From: Lottia gigantea
Lineage: Eukaryota > Mollusca > Gastropoda > Lottiidae
NCBI RefSeq assembly: GCF_000327385.1
Contig: NW_008710950.1
Span: 1,591,900 to 1,655,899, forward strand
DNA: 64,000 nt
Reading direction: 5' to 3'
A model generated the notes under the pieces. It saw only the letters and a list, made by a program, of their open reading frames with translations, was not told the DNA's origin and searched no databases. A program made the position numbers and the translations under genes. Below, piece after piece: positions 47,790-61,777 of this stretch. Position 1 is the stretch's first letter; each line of letters begins with the position of its first letter.

Positions 47790-49524
47790 AAACATGTCAA
47801 TGGATATATCTCAGATAAGAACTCAACAAGTGTTCCTTAACTTGTTCAGTGAAAATCAAACCTCTAATCGGTATTCAAAACCATACCAAGTTTTATCAAC
47901 TTCCAATCAAAACTGTAATACTTTTACAAGCCTATAACCAACAAGGGCAATAACCAATTAATCCAAAATTATGTTAATTGCATTATTCGGGATTTCATCA
48001 ATGAACATAAGCATCTGGAGTTTCGGTCCGACTAAAAAGCGCAAACAAGAGCAGATAGAAATAAGACCAAAACTGTAGTCTCTTTCGCGTTAAGTCAACA
48101 CAGGAATACATTTGCCAAATCAAGAGCAACAAATCCAAAACCGTTCTCCGAGGTCGTGAGGATTTAACTCTAGATCTCATCAGTATACATTGGAACTCAT
48201 CCCAACTGTTATCATTATACATAAGCGACGTCTGTCGAAATTCGATCAAAAATGTCGTCTCTATTGAATTAACAAGCATTTACAGAGGACGGACAATCAT
48301 GACAGTGGTGACGAATAATTACGTCCACACCCAATGATGGCGTAGTAAAACGTAATACAGTGCCGATTTTAGTTGTTGTATACATGTAACCAGATACTGT
48401 CAGACAAATTGGAGCTTGTATCATCTTGCTAAATCAATTTGAACGAATTTGAGGCATAAATGTAAAACTTAATGAAAATAAGTAATAACAAAATTAATAT
48501 CAAGCGCGACAAACTCTTGAAATTTCAAATAAAATGTTTGTCTAAATTGTTCAAACAAAGCTGAAAGACTCCGGTACATTCAAGACATCAGTTCTTTCTG
48601 ATGATTTCTGTATCAGTAGTTTGTCTCAGGACACTTGAGCTATGTTCTTCGAATATATTTGTCTCAAGTACTCCTAGAGATAACACATTGTCTTTTCATT
48701 TCAGGTTATATTATTGAAAATCGTTTTAATCTCCTTTTATCCTTTTTGTCAATTGTTTCACGGTACCAAGTGATTCTGATATTTCAACTAATCTCAAAGA
48801 CAGGAACAGAGACATAAAGACAAATAAAAGTGATTTGATGTTTTTGTGTGGTGAATTAATGTTAAGAAGTATTTGAAGGTGTTTAGAACATGAGATATTT
48901 AGTAATTGAATAATGTCTAACACTGTCTAGAATTGGATTAAATCACTGTGTAATGAGAATTGTCTAATATCACAATACTAACAGGCAAATAACTAAAGTT
49001 CGTTTGCTAGCATCATTTGGTGGGATTATAACTTCCTGATATCGTCTGCCTGTTTCCCGCTCTTATTCCAAATGACTGTCTAACCGGATATCGCCATCGA
49101 CACGGAAGAAAAATGGCGAATGATGAAAGGAATCGTAGAGCGTGTATTAATGAGCAGATTAAGAAAATGGTAATTTAGAAACGTGTGAGTTAAAATCAAT
49201 CGGTTCAATAAGTGATCCTCGCCATTTGTTATTATTCTCTTAAATCGACTCGTCTCAGTAAAGTCATGTTAGTGTCCTTGTTCTCAGATTAATTTTATTT
49301 TCCTGTCAATAACCAGAGCTCATAGAACACTGTACTTCCGGTATCTTTTATACTTGTCAATGTTGGAAAGAAAAGTTAATGTTGAAGATTATTTGAATCT
49401 GTCAATCTAACAAACTGAAGTGGTCCACCATAATGTTTGTACTTTATTCTGGGTATTTGGACAACAAATCATTATACCTTATTACTTAGCTTGTAGATGT
49501 CGATTAGCAATTCTTTGAATTAAA
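47790..49524. other. Intergenic DNA, no gene seen
   Basis: A 93-codon minus-strand frame at 47998-48279 has a few protein-like runs (NSWDEFQCILMRSR) but no domain, and its G+C is higher than its flanks; it may be repeat-derived. An ACTTCCGG site lies at 49334. Nothing else was seen. Confidence 0.45.
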
Positions 49525-49690
49525 TAAGCCAGTTGGTCGTTAACCTAAAGGTCCGCAGTTCAATTCTGGTAGAGATGATTTGGTAATGGAGGATTTGTCA
49601 ACTCGGTTTACCCTTTGTCAGTGATGCCGATCGGAGGGGCATATTGCATAATATACATATTGTATATAGGTTCGATCTTGATTTAAGGTT
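49525..49690 (+). mobile_element. tRNA-derived SINE
   Basis: TAAGCCAGTTGG (about 49527-49538) fits a worn A box, and GGTCCGCAGTTCAATTCTGG (49551-49570) fits the tRNA B-box region, with the spacing of a tRNA-derived SINE head. Downstream is a more G-rich body with CAGTGATGCCGATCGGAGGG and GGTTCGATCTTGATT, of the kind seen in conserved SINE bodies. There is no cloverleaf or 3' acceptor stem, so it is not a functional tRNA. Family not assigned. Confidence 0.5.
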
Positions 49691-51796
49691 ATCACTATAG
49701 CATTGTTTTATCATCATGTGTTAAAATTCTTGACACAGAAATCAAAGCGAATAAATATAATCAAATTAAGATGTAGCCCTGTCGCTTGATACCGGTAAAT
49801 AATTAAGATTAGTGACGACCCCAGGGAAATTTTCTCTTATTAAAGTCAAATAATTTGCTCCTAAACCCATCTAAATTAGTCACATGTATAAATGTTTTAA
49901 ATCTATTGCTATACTTGCTCCCCAATCAGCTTGTTATTGTTGCTAAACAGTACACAGTCACGGCATGTACCTTAGTCTTTTTTCATCTGAAGTACATCAC
50001 AAATCACGCTCGTAGTACCTTTTGATGCCCATAACATTTAATACGTGCTGCTAAATAATTCAGACCTATTCTCATGTATTATTGTTTTATCTTATTATTT
50101 TATAAATCTGCCTATCGTGATCGGTTATGGTACGTGAAGACAAAGTAAAGAATACTTGAATATTTTTGTTATGATCAAAAATGTTAGTAATTGGAATTCT
50201 ACATATAGCATGTCAACAAGGCTGTTCAGATATTAGCTAGGGTTAATTACACAGATACACAGTGGGTAATTTGTACCTGTGTGAATAAAGCGTTATCAAT
50301 TATTCAACTTTCTATAATGTTGTTTTTTCTCTTCAGCATTCGTATTTGACATATTATTAATCAACTGACATTACTTGAACACCAGCATACATTTTAGCGT
50401 GCTGTAATGGTCTTTTTGCCTTGGTTGTAATTGTCTGTTATTACGAAAAACCAGGTGATACCACTAGTATGTACTTTTTTAATGATTTTAAGAAAAGCAG
50501 ACAGCTTTTCTGGTTGTTTGGTTTGGGTGATACAGTTCATATTACAGTTATTTTCAGTATATGATCACGATTTTATTTTTCTAAATAATGTGTTATAATG
50601 GGGTGGTGAAAGTTGCAAGTGACCTGCTTTACTTTAGTGCATAATATAATAGTAAAGGAATGCATATTATCACGGGGAGTGCAGAAATGGCATTAAAGAT
50701 GGGTTTCCTTGTTTTTTAAGTGCCATATTAAGCAAACTATGTGATGTTTGTTATGAATTATTATGTCATTAGTCATTTCTTTATGTTCTTATTGCATATA
50801 ATAATAAAGAGTTAAACTAAGCACAAATGTCCATGTTTGTGCAGTCTAGATAAACAAAAAAAGACTTTTTGACCTTTCTTGATCGGTCACTCATTGGAAT
50901 TCAGCTGGTAATTCTCTTCTAATTTAGCTAATTATGAATTCATTATGGACATGTGAGACAAACTGCTTTTTTATAAGTCATTAGAACACCTCTACTTTCT
51001 ATTCATATTAGTATGAGCACTTTCATTTTCATAAATTAAAATAAGGGAACCCACCTTTAAAGGGTAATGTAAAGTGAATTATATAATCTATATTTGTACG
51101 ATTTCTTTTCAAAAGAGACATAATAAACACGACGAAGGTTCGCTAAGGTAACTCGTTAACATATAATTTACTTGTTTATCTAATTTATGTAGATTTATTG
51201 TTATAGTGTATATTATTATATTCCAAATAACAATAGAAAATTAACGCCGTAAGATAGAACAAACAATGACGACAGAGAAGAATTTGACTGTAGATATTCC
51301 TCTTAAGTAGGTATAATGTGGATTCTGGAGTTCTAAACAAGGTAACAAGATGTTGCCACATATTTATTAACAATTCCTAGTTAATCATTCCGTTTTTATA
51401 AGGAAGTTCTGAAATTTGACAAGGTCTTGTGCCTATGAAAGTTTCCTTGGTCCACAAATACAGAGTAGTTTGTATTGTGGGCTCATTTGAATTACCAATA
51501 TGTTACCGCCTTACTTCGTTATACAATTAATCATGATAATTACCATAAATAATATACCTTTATTCTAGAAATAATGTTTAAAATTGTGGACTTGATAATA
51601 AAGTATAAAGATTCGTTTCATTTTATTGTTATGTTGGCTGAAATCAGATAACCCACTCAAAAGCCAAAGCCATTCGAATTGAACACATTTCAATGTGGGG
51701 AGGGGCCAAACATTCGGAAAGGGCGGAACTGGAGGGAGTCGAATTTGGAATGCATTGGGGTGAATAGAGAAGGGGCAATGTGAGAATAAACCTTAT
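49691..51796. other. Intergenic DNA, no gene seen
   Basis: AT-rich DNA. At 51650-51795 a G-rich segment (for example GTGGGGAGGGGCC) directly precedes the 90-bp satellite; the 61-codon minus-strand frame in it is Ser/Pro/Cys-rich with no motif. Confidence 0.55.
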
Positions 51797-52482
51797 ACCA
51801 GCCCTGATACACAATTCTTTCGAACACATAATTACAAACTACACATATAACTCAGGATACTTTGTATCTATGTAATATTTACACACACTAGCTCTAATAC
51901 ACAAGTTTTTCTAACACATAATAGCAAACTACACATATTACTGGAGGTACTTTGTATCTATGTAATATTTACAAACAACGGCTCTAATACACAATTTTTT
52001 CTAACACATAATTACAAACTACACATATTACTGGAGGTACTTTGTATCTATGTAATATTTACAAACAACGGCTCTAATACACAATTTTTTCTAACACATA
52101 ATTACAAACTACACATATTACTCGAGGTACTTTGTATCTATGCAATATTTACACACACCAGCTCTCATACACAATTCTTTCTAACACATAGTTACAAACT
52201 ACACATATTACTCAGGATAGTTTGTATTTATGTCATACTTACACACACCAGCCCTGATACACAATTCTTTTTAACACATAATTACAAACTACACATATTA
52301 CTCGGGGTACTTTGTATCTATGTAATATTTACACACACCAGCTCTGACACACAATTCTTTCTAACACATTATTACAAACTACACATATTACTCAGGGTAC
52401 TTTGTATCTGTGCAACATTTACACACGCCGAACCTCATACACCATTCTTTCTAACACATAATAGCAAACTACACATATTAAC
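51797..52482. repeat. Satellite of 90-bp units, about 7.6 copies
   Basis: The unit, seen for example as ACACATATTACT then GGTACTTTGTATCTATGTAA, repeats at exactly 90-bp steps (51841, 51931, 52021, 52111, 52201, 52291, 52381, 52471). The two middle copies, near 51931-52110, are nearly identical; outer copies differ at about 10 percent or more. Each unit contains TTCTAACACATAATTACAAA. No unit codes for protein. Confidence 0.95.
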
Positions 52483-53620
52483 CACTTGTATCTGTGTAAC
52501 ATACCATCCATGATACAACACCCCATGCGATTGATAATTACCGCTAGGTAAATGACTTAGTTATATGTATTGCAATAATTAAAGAATTTTATGCTCAAGA
52601 GATATGAGTTCTTTTCAATGTTATGCTTTCTGTAAATATTTTAATTTCCATTTAAGTCTATTTTTTTTAGTAATTTCAATTAAGTTAATGATTATTTTAT
52701 TCGTTTTGATGCATGAAAAAACAAAAAAACATTTTTCAAATCGAACTCAGTGAAAAGCCATCAAATAAATATTCAAACATATTTGCTAATCTAAGGCGAA
52801 GCGTTCGTGTGAATTCTCGACTTAAAACAGAAAGAAACATAGGATTCAACGAAATAATTCATAGCTTACGTCTGTTCAATTATTCTTATTTAATTACACA
52901 AACTTGTATCTTCTATTCTTCACTGGCAAATTGGTCATCACGTGATATGCATCTGCGTGACCGTAATTTAAAATGGCTTCTTGCATGCAAATGACGATTT
53001 TTGACTCTACGGTAGTCAAGTTCATAAATAAAATATTAAAGCTTTATTATTCTATAGATAAAATAATGTGTTAAATTGGGGTTAATTCCTCGTTCAAACT
53101 TTCAGGAGATGTCTTAATGAGCACGTAATTAATGCCTCTAGCACATAATTTGCTTTCTAAAAAAAGCCTAGAACAAGAAATATATCTGTATGATTACCCG
53201 TGCTATAGTTGCAAGGATTACAGCGCAATGTGTATAGTGAGCATTTGTCCATTAATGAACTGAAATAGATGAAAAGAGGAATATTTAATCCACTGACTAT
53301 CAGCTAGTTCGTAACCAAACCTCTTGTCCGACCGACATTAGAACTTTTAACCGCAACCAAGCGAATGGCGATCAAATTCCACCCGGTTTTGCTTCTAGTC
53401 TCTCTGAAAACCGAGTGAAAACATTTGACATATCAACAACAGATACCTGAAGTTTCTACAAAGATAAAAAGTGTGATCAAGATGTTATCATAAAAATTGT
53501 CCACCTCGCCCCTCCCTCCTCACCTCTACGAAAATAACATGGGAACTCACTCACTTACGGTTTCTGGCAGATGGGTATCGAAATCACGTTTGCATGCAGT
53601 TGTCGATGTAATTAGCTGAA
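52483..53620. other. Intergenic DNA, no gene seen
   Basis: A 93-codon frame (52713-52994 +) is rich in Lys, Asn and Ser and has no recognised motif. A C-rich stretch CACCTCGCCCCTCCCTCC lies near 53502. No other feature was noticed. Confidence 0.5.
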
Positions 53621-54882
53621 ATATAACATAACATATTTATTCAGTAGAAAAGGCCACCAGCCCATAGTACAAGTTCTCAATATACTATATTATAGTAACA
53701 AAATATATAACAGTATGTACAAAAATATACCCAATATAATAAATATTCATACATCATAATCATTTGGTAAACATCTATCATAAATTATAGTTTTACCATA
53801 GTTCTTTTCCGTAAAATATATGCACGGTAAACAAAAGTTGCTAAATTTTCAATGCTGTTACTATTTACATGAGACATTACATTTTCAAAAATTAATTTAA
53901 CATCGTATTTACACAAGGCAATAGTGGGCAATAATTCTTTCCTCATATCATCATATAAAGGACATTCTAACAAAACATGAATTTCATCTTCAATAATATT
54001 TACATTTCTTGTACTACAATATTTACATACTCTTTCGGGTTTAGGGATATTCTGCCATCTTCCAGTTTCTACAGATAAATCATGGTTAGAACACCTGAAT
54101 CGAGTTAGTGCAACTCTATGTTTATAATTATATATATTTAAATAACTTTCAAATTCTAATGATTTCTTAAATAAACAATAGTTTTCAAGTTTTGAGTTGA
54201 GATGGATGTCAATTGACCATTCTTGACGACAACAATCTTTAATTCTTTGTTAAAATTCCGACATGAATGTCGTTACACTGATAACACCCTGCCTGTCCCA
54301 AACATATCCAAAACCGTATTCGTGTAATATGTTTCTGATATGAGATGCCCAGTTAACTCTCCCTGCTTCATGCAAACCCAGAAGCATATTGTACGCCGCT
54401 TTAGGGTATCTATGACATGGTAAGCTTAGTAATTTTAACCAATATTGAACACAGTTACATATATATATTACATATAATGGGAATCTCCCAACTTCTCCAT
54501 AAATAGCACAATTACTTGTTGTGGAACCTACATGCAGTATAGACTTAATGAATTTGAGCTGCAGCGCCTCAATAGAGTCTATGGGTTTAAAGCCCCATAT
54601 AGGAGAACCATAACACAAAATTGGCACAATCATGCGATCAAATAAAAATAAGGAATCTTTGACACTTATATTACATTTATTAATAAAACCCAACAACATG
54701 TTTGAGGCTTTACAAGCCTGTGAAACCAAAGTATCCGTTGCTAGTGTCTAGCATAGCTTGGGAGTAAAACATATACCTAAATACTTATAATGATTAACAA
54801 TATCAATTTGCTTTCCATCTAAATACCATTGTTCATAGTTCTTTATTATCCCCCCGCGTCTAAAAACAATTATTTTGAAATA
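53621..54882 (-). mobile_element. LINE 3' portion: end of reverse transcriptase ORF
   Basis: A non-LTR retrotransposon truncated at its 5' end. One frame runs on the minus strand from about 54882 to TAA at 53787-53785, some 365 codons, with only two in-frame stops (TAG at 54750-54748 and TAA at 54252-54250). It opens with KIIVFRRGG, then WYLDGKQIDIVNHYKYLGIC, the thumb-side motif of LINE reverse transcriptases. Next come DRMIVPILCYGSPIWGF and LKFIKSILHVG. The C-terminal part has a CX2CX12HX4C zinc-knuckle-like motif (CKYC, then H and ECPLYDD), usual in such ORF2 proteins. After the stop lie about 140 bp of UTR, AATAAA (53641-53636) and a short TTATG-repeat tail ending near 53621. The clade is uncertain (Jockey/CR1/I-like group). 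No endonuclease or catalytic YXDD remains. Confidence 0.88.
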
Positions 54883-57800
54883 TATGCAGAAAGTATGACC
54901 TTTTCCCTATACAAGATGTCAAGTAATATTCCTTACATTATTTGCATGGTTTCTCGGGAATGACTAAGAAATTCATATAATTAACCTTTTAATATTTGAA
55001 CATTAATTGAAGGCGTGGAGGTGAAGTTTTGTATAAAATTTCAGGTAATATAAAATTATGATTGAATATTTAAATAATCGATATTTTTGTCAATTAATAG
55101 TTGAATAAATCAGTAAAAACCAAACATTAGAATGACAGATGGAAAATGTCAGAGAATGTAATGTATGTATGCTCATATCTCAAGTCGTTACAAACTCCAA
55201 CTGATAAATTTTCACCAGTAATATTTTAGAGGTAAGAATGGACTATGACAGCTTTATGAAGCATTATTAACGCGGTTTAACATGCCTTGAATCTTAATAA
55301 TCTATCGCCAAATTATCCGCCCTTTGTTCGCCTAATGTCGTTACTTCTTTTCACGACAGGAAACAGGGCTAACATCAGTCAACATAAACGTAAAAAGAAT
55401 TATGGGTAATGTGGCAGAAAGGTTATCCAGTTATAATATTTTCTTTCAAGGTGTCGTTATGAAAATCCGTGTTAATCGAGACTATGTGGTATTATATTGG
55501 TTATGGATTAATAACTTAGTTAAATTCACAGCGATTCGTCACGCTTATTTATTGATTAAATAAAAAGGTTATTAATAACAAACAATATGTCAGCCATTTT
55601 TCTACATCACTAAACCTATTCTTTATTCGTGTAAATCTTCATTATATGAGGAAAAGTAAAGAAAACATTATCTGTTCTCACGCACATCTGAAATCGACGA
55701 TCTGAATGTGCTTCACTTGTTTCAATATTATTTAAACAGTTTATTTTCTCATATTGATACCTCTCGTGTCTTGTAATTCAAAATTAAAACATATATCTGA
55801 GGATTGGTTTTATTGACCTTTAGTGAAATTTTTATGGTGTCAACTTGCTATGCCTTCAAAATAAACATTCAATAAGCGAAAAAGACAAGACAAAAACACT
55901 TTTCGCTGGCTGAAAACGCGTTACTCTTTTCGTCCAAACCGTTAATTAATATAATTTGTAGGGTTGGTCCATTGTTATCAATGAAAGATTTTGGAAAAGT
56001 GTTTTCACCTGTTCACCTTGGATTCTTTTGAACAGAGACAAATCGTTCGTTTCGCAAAACATGGTACTTCTTTAAATTTTGACTTTAAATTATATTTCAA
56101 ATAGATTTTAATTAAAATAAGTTTTAGAGAATGATCAATAAGATGATTCTAAGTAGGTATGTCGTCGGATACGTTTTTTTTTAAAACTTTATTTATTTGA
56201 TTGTAGATGGCTACATTAAAACAGCAATTGTTAGTACTACGGGCTCTCTTGACTGTTGACAGAATGGAAGGGCATTGTGAAGAAGCGATAATATGGGAAT
56301 AAAACTTGTTGAATTGATCCAAATCTAAGCAGTAACGGGAAAGATTAGGTTGCTTTAATTTAATCCATATTTATATACATATATACATTTATTTTCTTTA
56401 CATATCATCATATTATAACGGCTAGATTGAACCTATGTGACAAATACATATGTTACAAATGTATTAACACAACTTCACAACATCAATATATCAATATTTC
56501 ACTGAAATAAATTAAACACATTCTTTCTAATATTTGTATTTTATTATAAAATTTCTTGTGAATTCATGTCAATTTCTATTGATATATGAGATATGAAAGA
56601 CATTTGAAATGTGATAAAATGGTATTGTTCAAATCGAAAATTTAACCATATGTTTTATGATTAATGAGCGAAGAATTGATTTGTTTTCCAAACAAACACA
56701 AAACGAAATTGTTGTAAAACCAATCTGTGCACTTGGAAGATTCTTCTTAAAATCACACTGTTTTGTGCATTATCAAATTGTTGACGATTTGAAGTTTGGT
56801 GACATGTTAAGGCTGAATAGACAAATTTACTTACTGCAGGGGCCTCTGTACAATACCAGTAATGCATTCGTAGTTATCAATGTAAACTCAAAACTATAGA
56901 TCCAGGATGACTTGGGTTGATAGTAATGTAAAGGTTTTTCCCAGTCAAATGTGATATTATTTCAATCAATGCAAAATCATTTCAAAACTATGTTTACTAT
57001 TTTGAACTAGGTAAAATTCCCCCCTACAATAAATGTTATTATTTGTATTGTACAAAGTTTCACAGAACCCTTTTCCACCATATTATAAATATGATATATG
57101 ATTAACTTTATGTAAAATTTGACTATTATACTAAGACTGTATGTAGTCCATGTCCGCCTGGATTAGGAAGTTAACTTAGTTAAACGGCTCGGATCAAAAA
57201 TTAATAACAAAACAACAGCAACAATAATTCTTGATCAAAAGATTATTTCTAAGTAGAGAACTTCTATAAAAAGTGGCGTTGTTTGGCAATTAAAGCTAGA
57301 ATTTATAAATCTGTCCTGTTTGAGGTCTCTTCAATAACATAAAACTACTTGACGCTCATACAAGAAAAGGGATTTAGAGTATTTTCACACAACTTCCACC
57401 CTCTTCATATGATGAGTTGTTCTTTTGGGGCGGGGAACTTGACTGAACTCACGTTTGGTTTTCAATGAACCAAATGACAATTGAAGATTAAAAACAGACG
57501 GTAGAAGAGGTCTCAATTTAACTGACCCAAGGTGAAGATCTAATGCCTAAACCAAATACTAAAAACACTTAAATATGAATAGAACTGTTGACATCAAAGA
57601 GAGGTTTATTTTACCGCTTCTAATGTAGTTGAGGATGAGGTCTGAACAAATCTCATCCAGGTCTATCATATTATCAACTTGTTAAACTTGTTGAAAGATT
57701 ATTCGCTAATTTGTTAGTGAATCGTGATCTTGCGTTTTACCACCCATCTTGATCACTAGAGAAGATCTGGTTTGCGTTCAAAGTTAAAAGACAGTCTATC

Positions 57801-60800
57801 TTCCATATCGTTATAGATACCTGCATATTAAAAATATTGAGAAGTATAACACATTAAACGTTTAAAACATGTACTATATTGTTGTTTATGCCAAATTGAC
57901 ATTACTACATTTAATTTCAAATAAATGCGTAGTATCTGGGCTGGAGTGGTGAAAACAGGAGTTATGGAACATTATCCTAAAAGATACTCAAATTGTACGT
58001 ATACATCTTCATGCAAGTCTTTGAATTATTCTTTAGGCGATTAAAACGTTATTTGAGGTTGCTGCGTTAAATAAATTTCTATATTGGCCAACTATTTAAA
58101 TTGCTTCTTCTTGTATTGTGTAGATAGACTTTTTATTATCTTTCAACTACGATTCATTTATTTCAAATCAATGAATGACTTCGAATCAATACTGTATTTC
58201 ATGTTGGAGATTATTTTACATGTGTTTTGAACAGATTTAACATGCTTTTCAATTTAATCCGATTTAAAACGTATGAATTATCTCTGTTTTCCAGAAGCTT
58301 TGAAACCAATCAAGCTAGTTATTACCATACAATCAAATCTTTTCATTCTGTTTTCTTCCTAAACACAATATTTCGTGTTATACGATGTTTTCCGGATGAT
58401 AGTTTTTAAAACAACCATTATTATCCGCCATTGATAGTGTTTGTGAGTTCAATGTGGAATTAAATACAATGATCAGGCTTTTAGTTTTAATGTTTTTATA
58501 TTTCTATCGTGTGAAGACAATTTTCTGTCAAAGATCTTTTAGTCTAATCGATAGCTATCATTTTGTGCCATGTAATTTTGTCTGCAAGTCTTTTAACTTT
58601 TCATGTGGATGTCTCTCAATAATGTGCTTATTTTCCATAATATCAGTAGAATAAACATAAATTTTGATAATATCATCCTTTGGAATCTTAGTTTCTCCTA
58701 ACATAAAATCTCTTCCCTTCTTTGTGAATCGCTTACATTTTTAAGTTTTAACATAAGCACCACTTCGGTTTCTCGACGTCAGTAATCTATCCTCCCCCAA
58801 ATGGTATTTTGTGAAAACACATATAGTCACTGTTCCAAGTGCTCATATAGTGTCATTGTGCCAAACAACTTTCATGTTAAAGAACTTTCGTAACGATGTT
58901 AGTGAATTAGTAATGTATGTTATCTAGTTCTACCTTACCAACACGCTACTGTCAAACATGTCAGTTAAATTCTTGATAACACAATCCTTCAAATACCCCC
59001 TTCAACTTCCTCACATAATTAATGAAGAACCCTTCTACTCGCTGCTAATCCTACTTCATGACGCTAAAATAAACATTTCACCTGCCTATGATACTACATC
59101 CGATTAAAACAGCCAATTAAACGGTCTGAAATTCCAATAATCTTGAGGTGATATCTAACAAGGGAAGAATGTTATGTATAGTATTTTTGTGTGAATCTAA
59201 ACGGTCAGATTAGCTCTCTAGGTTGCGAATGGTGAATCTGACTTAGGCCATAAAAATATGTATCTTGATTACTCATTTCGCAATCAGGAAGAACTTTTGG
59301 ATTTTGGACATTCAGAAGCGTATCCACAAATATCACGCTAATATGAAAGCAGAAATTTGTCGATTACAATCTAATGTAGCAAAATTATATACCTAGCTGA
59401 CACACACTGTTGCAGATTTCAATTTTCCATACTGGCCAATGCATCTTCTAATGATTTTATTTAATCTTTTCACGACTAAAAGTCACATCCTTGTGGGCCG
59501 ATCTATCTTTGGTTACATTCTATGCTAATATAAGATGGGCAGGTTATAGGTTATCTGTTACACAAAATAAGCTTTGAGACAGCTATCAAGAGGCTATCCA
59601 GCAAGAAAATATTTCACTGTACCCCGAGTATTCTAGTTCTATTTCGAGCAAATAATTGGCCGACAAAGAAATAAAAACTTGGCACCATCATAAGATAATA
59701 CATACAATATTTTATAAATAATTTATTCTACTATGCCTGTGTGGTAAATAGCCACAAGTCAAAGGATTTCATTGAGTATCTATCAAAGACCACCTTTATA
59801 TCTAATGTTCTTAGGATGGTCGCTATAGCACAACATCATATACTTTATATATATTTACAATAAACAAACAAGTCGTATATATTTATAATAATAATAATAA
59901 CATTTAATCATGTTCGCCATTGCACTACAGTTTGTGAAACAAAAACAAGTGTCTTTCTATACATATATTTGGACATTTTCACTCACTGACAATTGTAAGC
60001 ACTAGTAAACAATTTTAACATTTAAATCTTATAGCACTAGAGGTAAAAAATGCCGAGTTTGTCACATACCAATATGAAAATGCTTCTTCCACACGCTTTT
60101 CGATCTTCTTAATTCCTTAAATCTACAGAAGCACGGTGTGTTCGCGTGCGTGATAAAACAATCACTGTAATGGACATCATTTCACTAAAAACGTTCAATT
60201 ATGCAAATTCCGAATTGTGGCATGACGCCATGTTGACCGTAGATCATAAGAAGAGTATTTTGTCGTGTTTGAGTTTGTTTTATGATCAGGTATCTGTGTT
60301 AAAGTGTATTCCTGCACGATTTGTGTCCAACTTTCAACAATTTTCTGTCGCCTCTAGTTTGTTGTTTTGTTCTTCAACTTGTCGACAAACGATGATTAAA
60401 CACAAATTTTTGTTGAATCTTGTGCTAGAATTCCACATATTGATGTCTGGATCACAAGCCTGTAAATAGATCAACAAATAACGGTTACAAAAACATCTCT
60501 TCTCTAGAATCTATATATTATATATATATATATATATATATTGGTCTTTTTGCGTTAGATCAATAACATTGAAGTCATAATGATCTTTTTTTGTAATGGA
60601 TGTTCTGATTTATACAGTTAGGGTTCACGAAAACTATAATAGTTTGTCAATGTATACTGAAATAGTCAAAAACGTTACTTCTATTGCTTTACAGCTATTT
60701 AGAAAGAGGAGACCCTATTTGTTTATTATTTTCTTATTCTTAATTACATAGGGCGGGCAATTTATAATTCGAATTTTATATATAAGTATTGATACTTGAA

Positions 60801-60878
60801 CAATAATTCTTATACAATAGTATATGACTGAACATTTAACACACTATAAGATTTATTTCGACAAGTGAAGTGAATTGC
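54883..60878. other. Intergenic DNA, no gene seen
   Basis: No domain-like coding sequence in about 6 kb. Frames at 56657-56899 (+), 58454-58654 (+) and 60146-60469 (+, 107 codons, Ser/Leu/Cys-rich) have no supporting motif. It contains a short ATA run at 59887-59900 and a long TA run at 60512-60541. Confidence 0.5.
60512..60541. repeat. TA dinucleotide microsatellite
   Basis: About 15 TA steps with one interruption (TATATATTA then 10 uninterrupted TA). Expected to vary in length. Confidence 0.9.
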
Positions 60879-60894
60879 ACTTCCGGTATAAATA
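60879..60894 (+). promoter_or_regulatory. ETS-like site fused to a TATA box
   Basis: ACTTCCGG (60879-60886) runs straight into TATAAATA (60887-60894), a consensus TATA box. An ATG in GAATGG context follows at 60937 but opens only 16 codons (starting MELFKLPN), so any gene here would need a splice site I cannot place. ACTTCCGG also occurs at 1770, 27538 and 49334 without a TATA box. Confidence 0.3.
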
Positions 60895-61777
60895 GAGGTA
60901 AACTATATTATATAAATGTTTAACATTTTGTTTAGAATGGAGCTTTTCAAACTGCCAAATAGATTTACATTTCTGGGATTTTGTTGAAAACTTAAAGTGT
61001 TATTAAGACCTCAGTTAGTGTTGAATGATTTGATATTCAATAAACCCCTTCAATTATTTTATACAATGATTTAAACAAAAGTTTAAAATCTACTTTGAAC
61101 AACTTATTGGATTCATAGTGAAATGCTTATTCTAACATTATTTTAGTATGGAAAGTTCCAGAAATATATTTTCAGAAGTTGCATTTTTTTGGAAATGTGC
61201 TTATTATTTTTTTTAATATTACATGTTTTTTCATAACTGTTTAGAGAAGACTGAAGTAATAAGTTACAGAACTGATCGAATTGTTCAATCTCATTGTCTC
61301 TAGAATATGATCAATGGATATTATTTATTGTGATGGTTAACCTCTAGTGGAAATTAACGATTTCAATGAAGTACAAACAAATCTTGTTACTATTGTCTTC
61401 TAACTGGGAGGGCCACTTGACGAAGATATTTTCCTGATGTTAACCAATTAAGGTACTTATCTTATCATTATAATATGAGTAAGAATGATATTATATATTA
61501 ACATGTATATTATTTCAGTAATAAATATATAGATAAGACAAGGCTCGTTAACAGACTACTTCCATTTCACTATAAAATAATATAAACAATATAAAATATT
61601 TCTCACTGCTGTCCATGAAATCTTTCATGTTAACTCCCATTTTATCACAATTTGTAGACAATGGAGTTAATAAATCATTGCATTTCATTCTTTAGCGTTA
61701 ACCGGAGAGAAATGACCCGTATTAAACGAATATGTTTTAGCTGTTCTAAAATATAAAGGATCTGTTTGACAGCAACA
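60895..61777. other. Intergenic DNA, no gene seen
   Basis: AT-rich DNA downstream of the promoter-like motif, without an open frame worth calling. Confidence 0.5.

Noticed and set aside
47998-48279. 93-codon minus-strand frame with protein-like runs
   Set aside because: No domain, no splice or promoter evidence; higher G+C may come from an unrecognised repeat. Not enough to call.
49527-49600. Functional tRNA gene
   Set aside because: A and B boxes are present but no cloverleaf or acceptor stem can be formed; better explained as a SINE head.
60146-60469. 107-codon plus-strand open frame
   Set aside because: Composition is Ser/Leu/Cys-rich without motif, and the downstream region has no clear gene signals.
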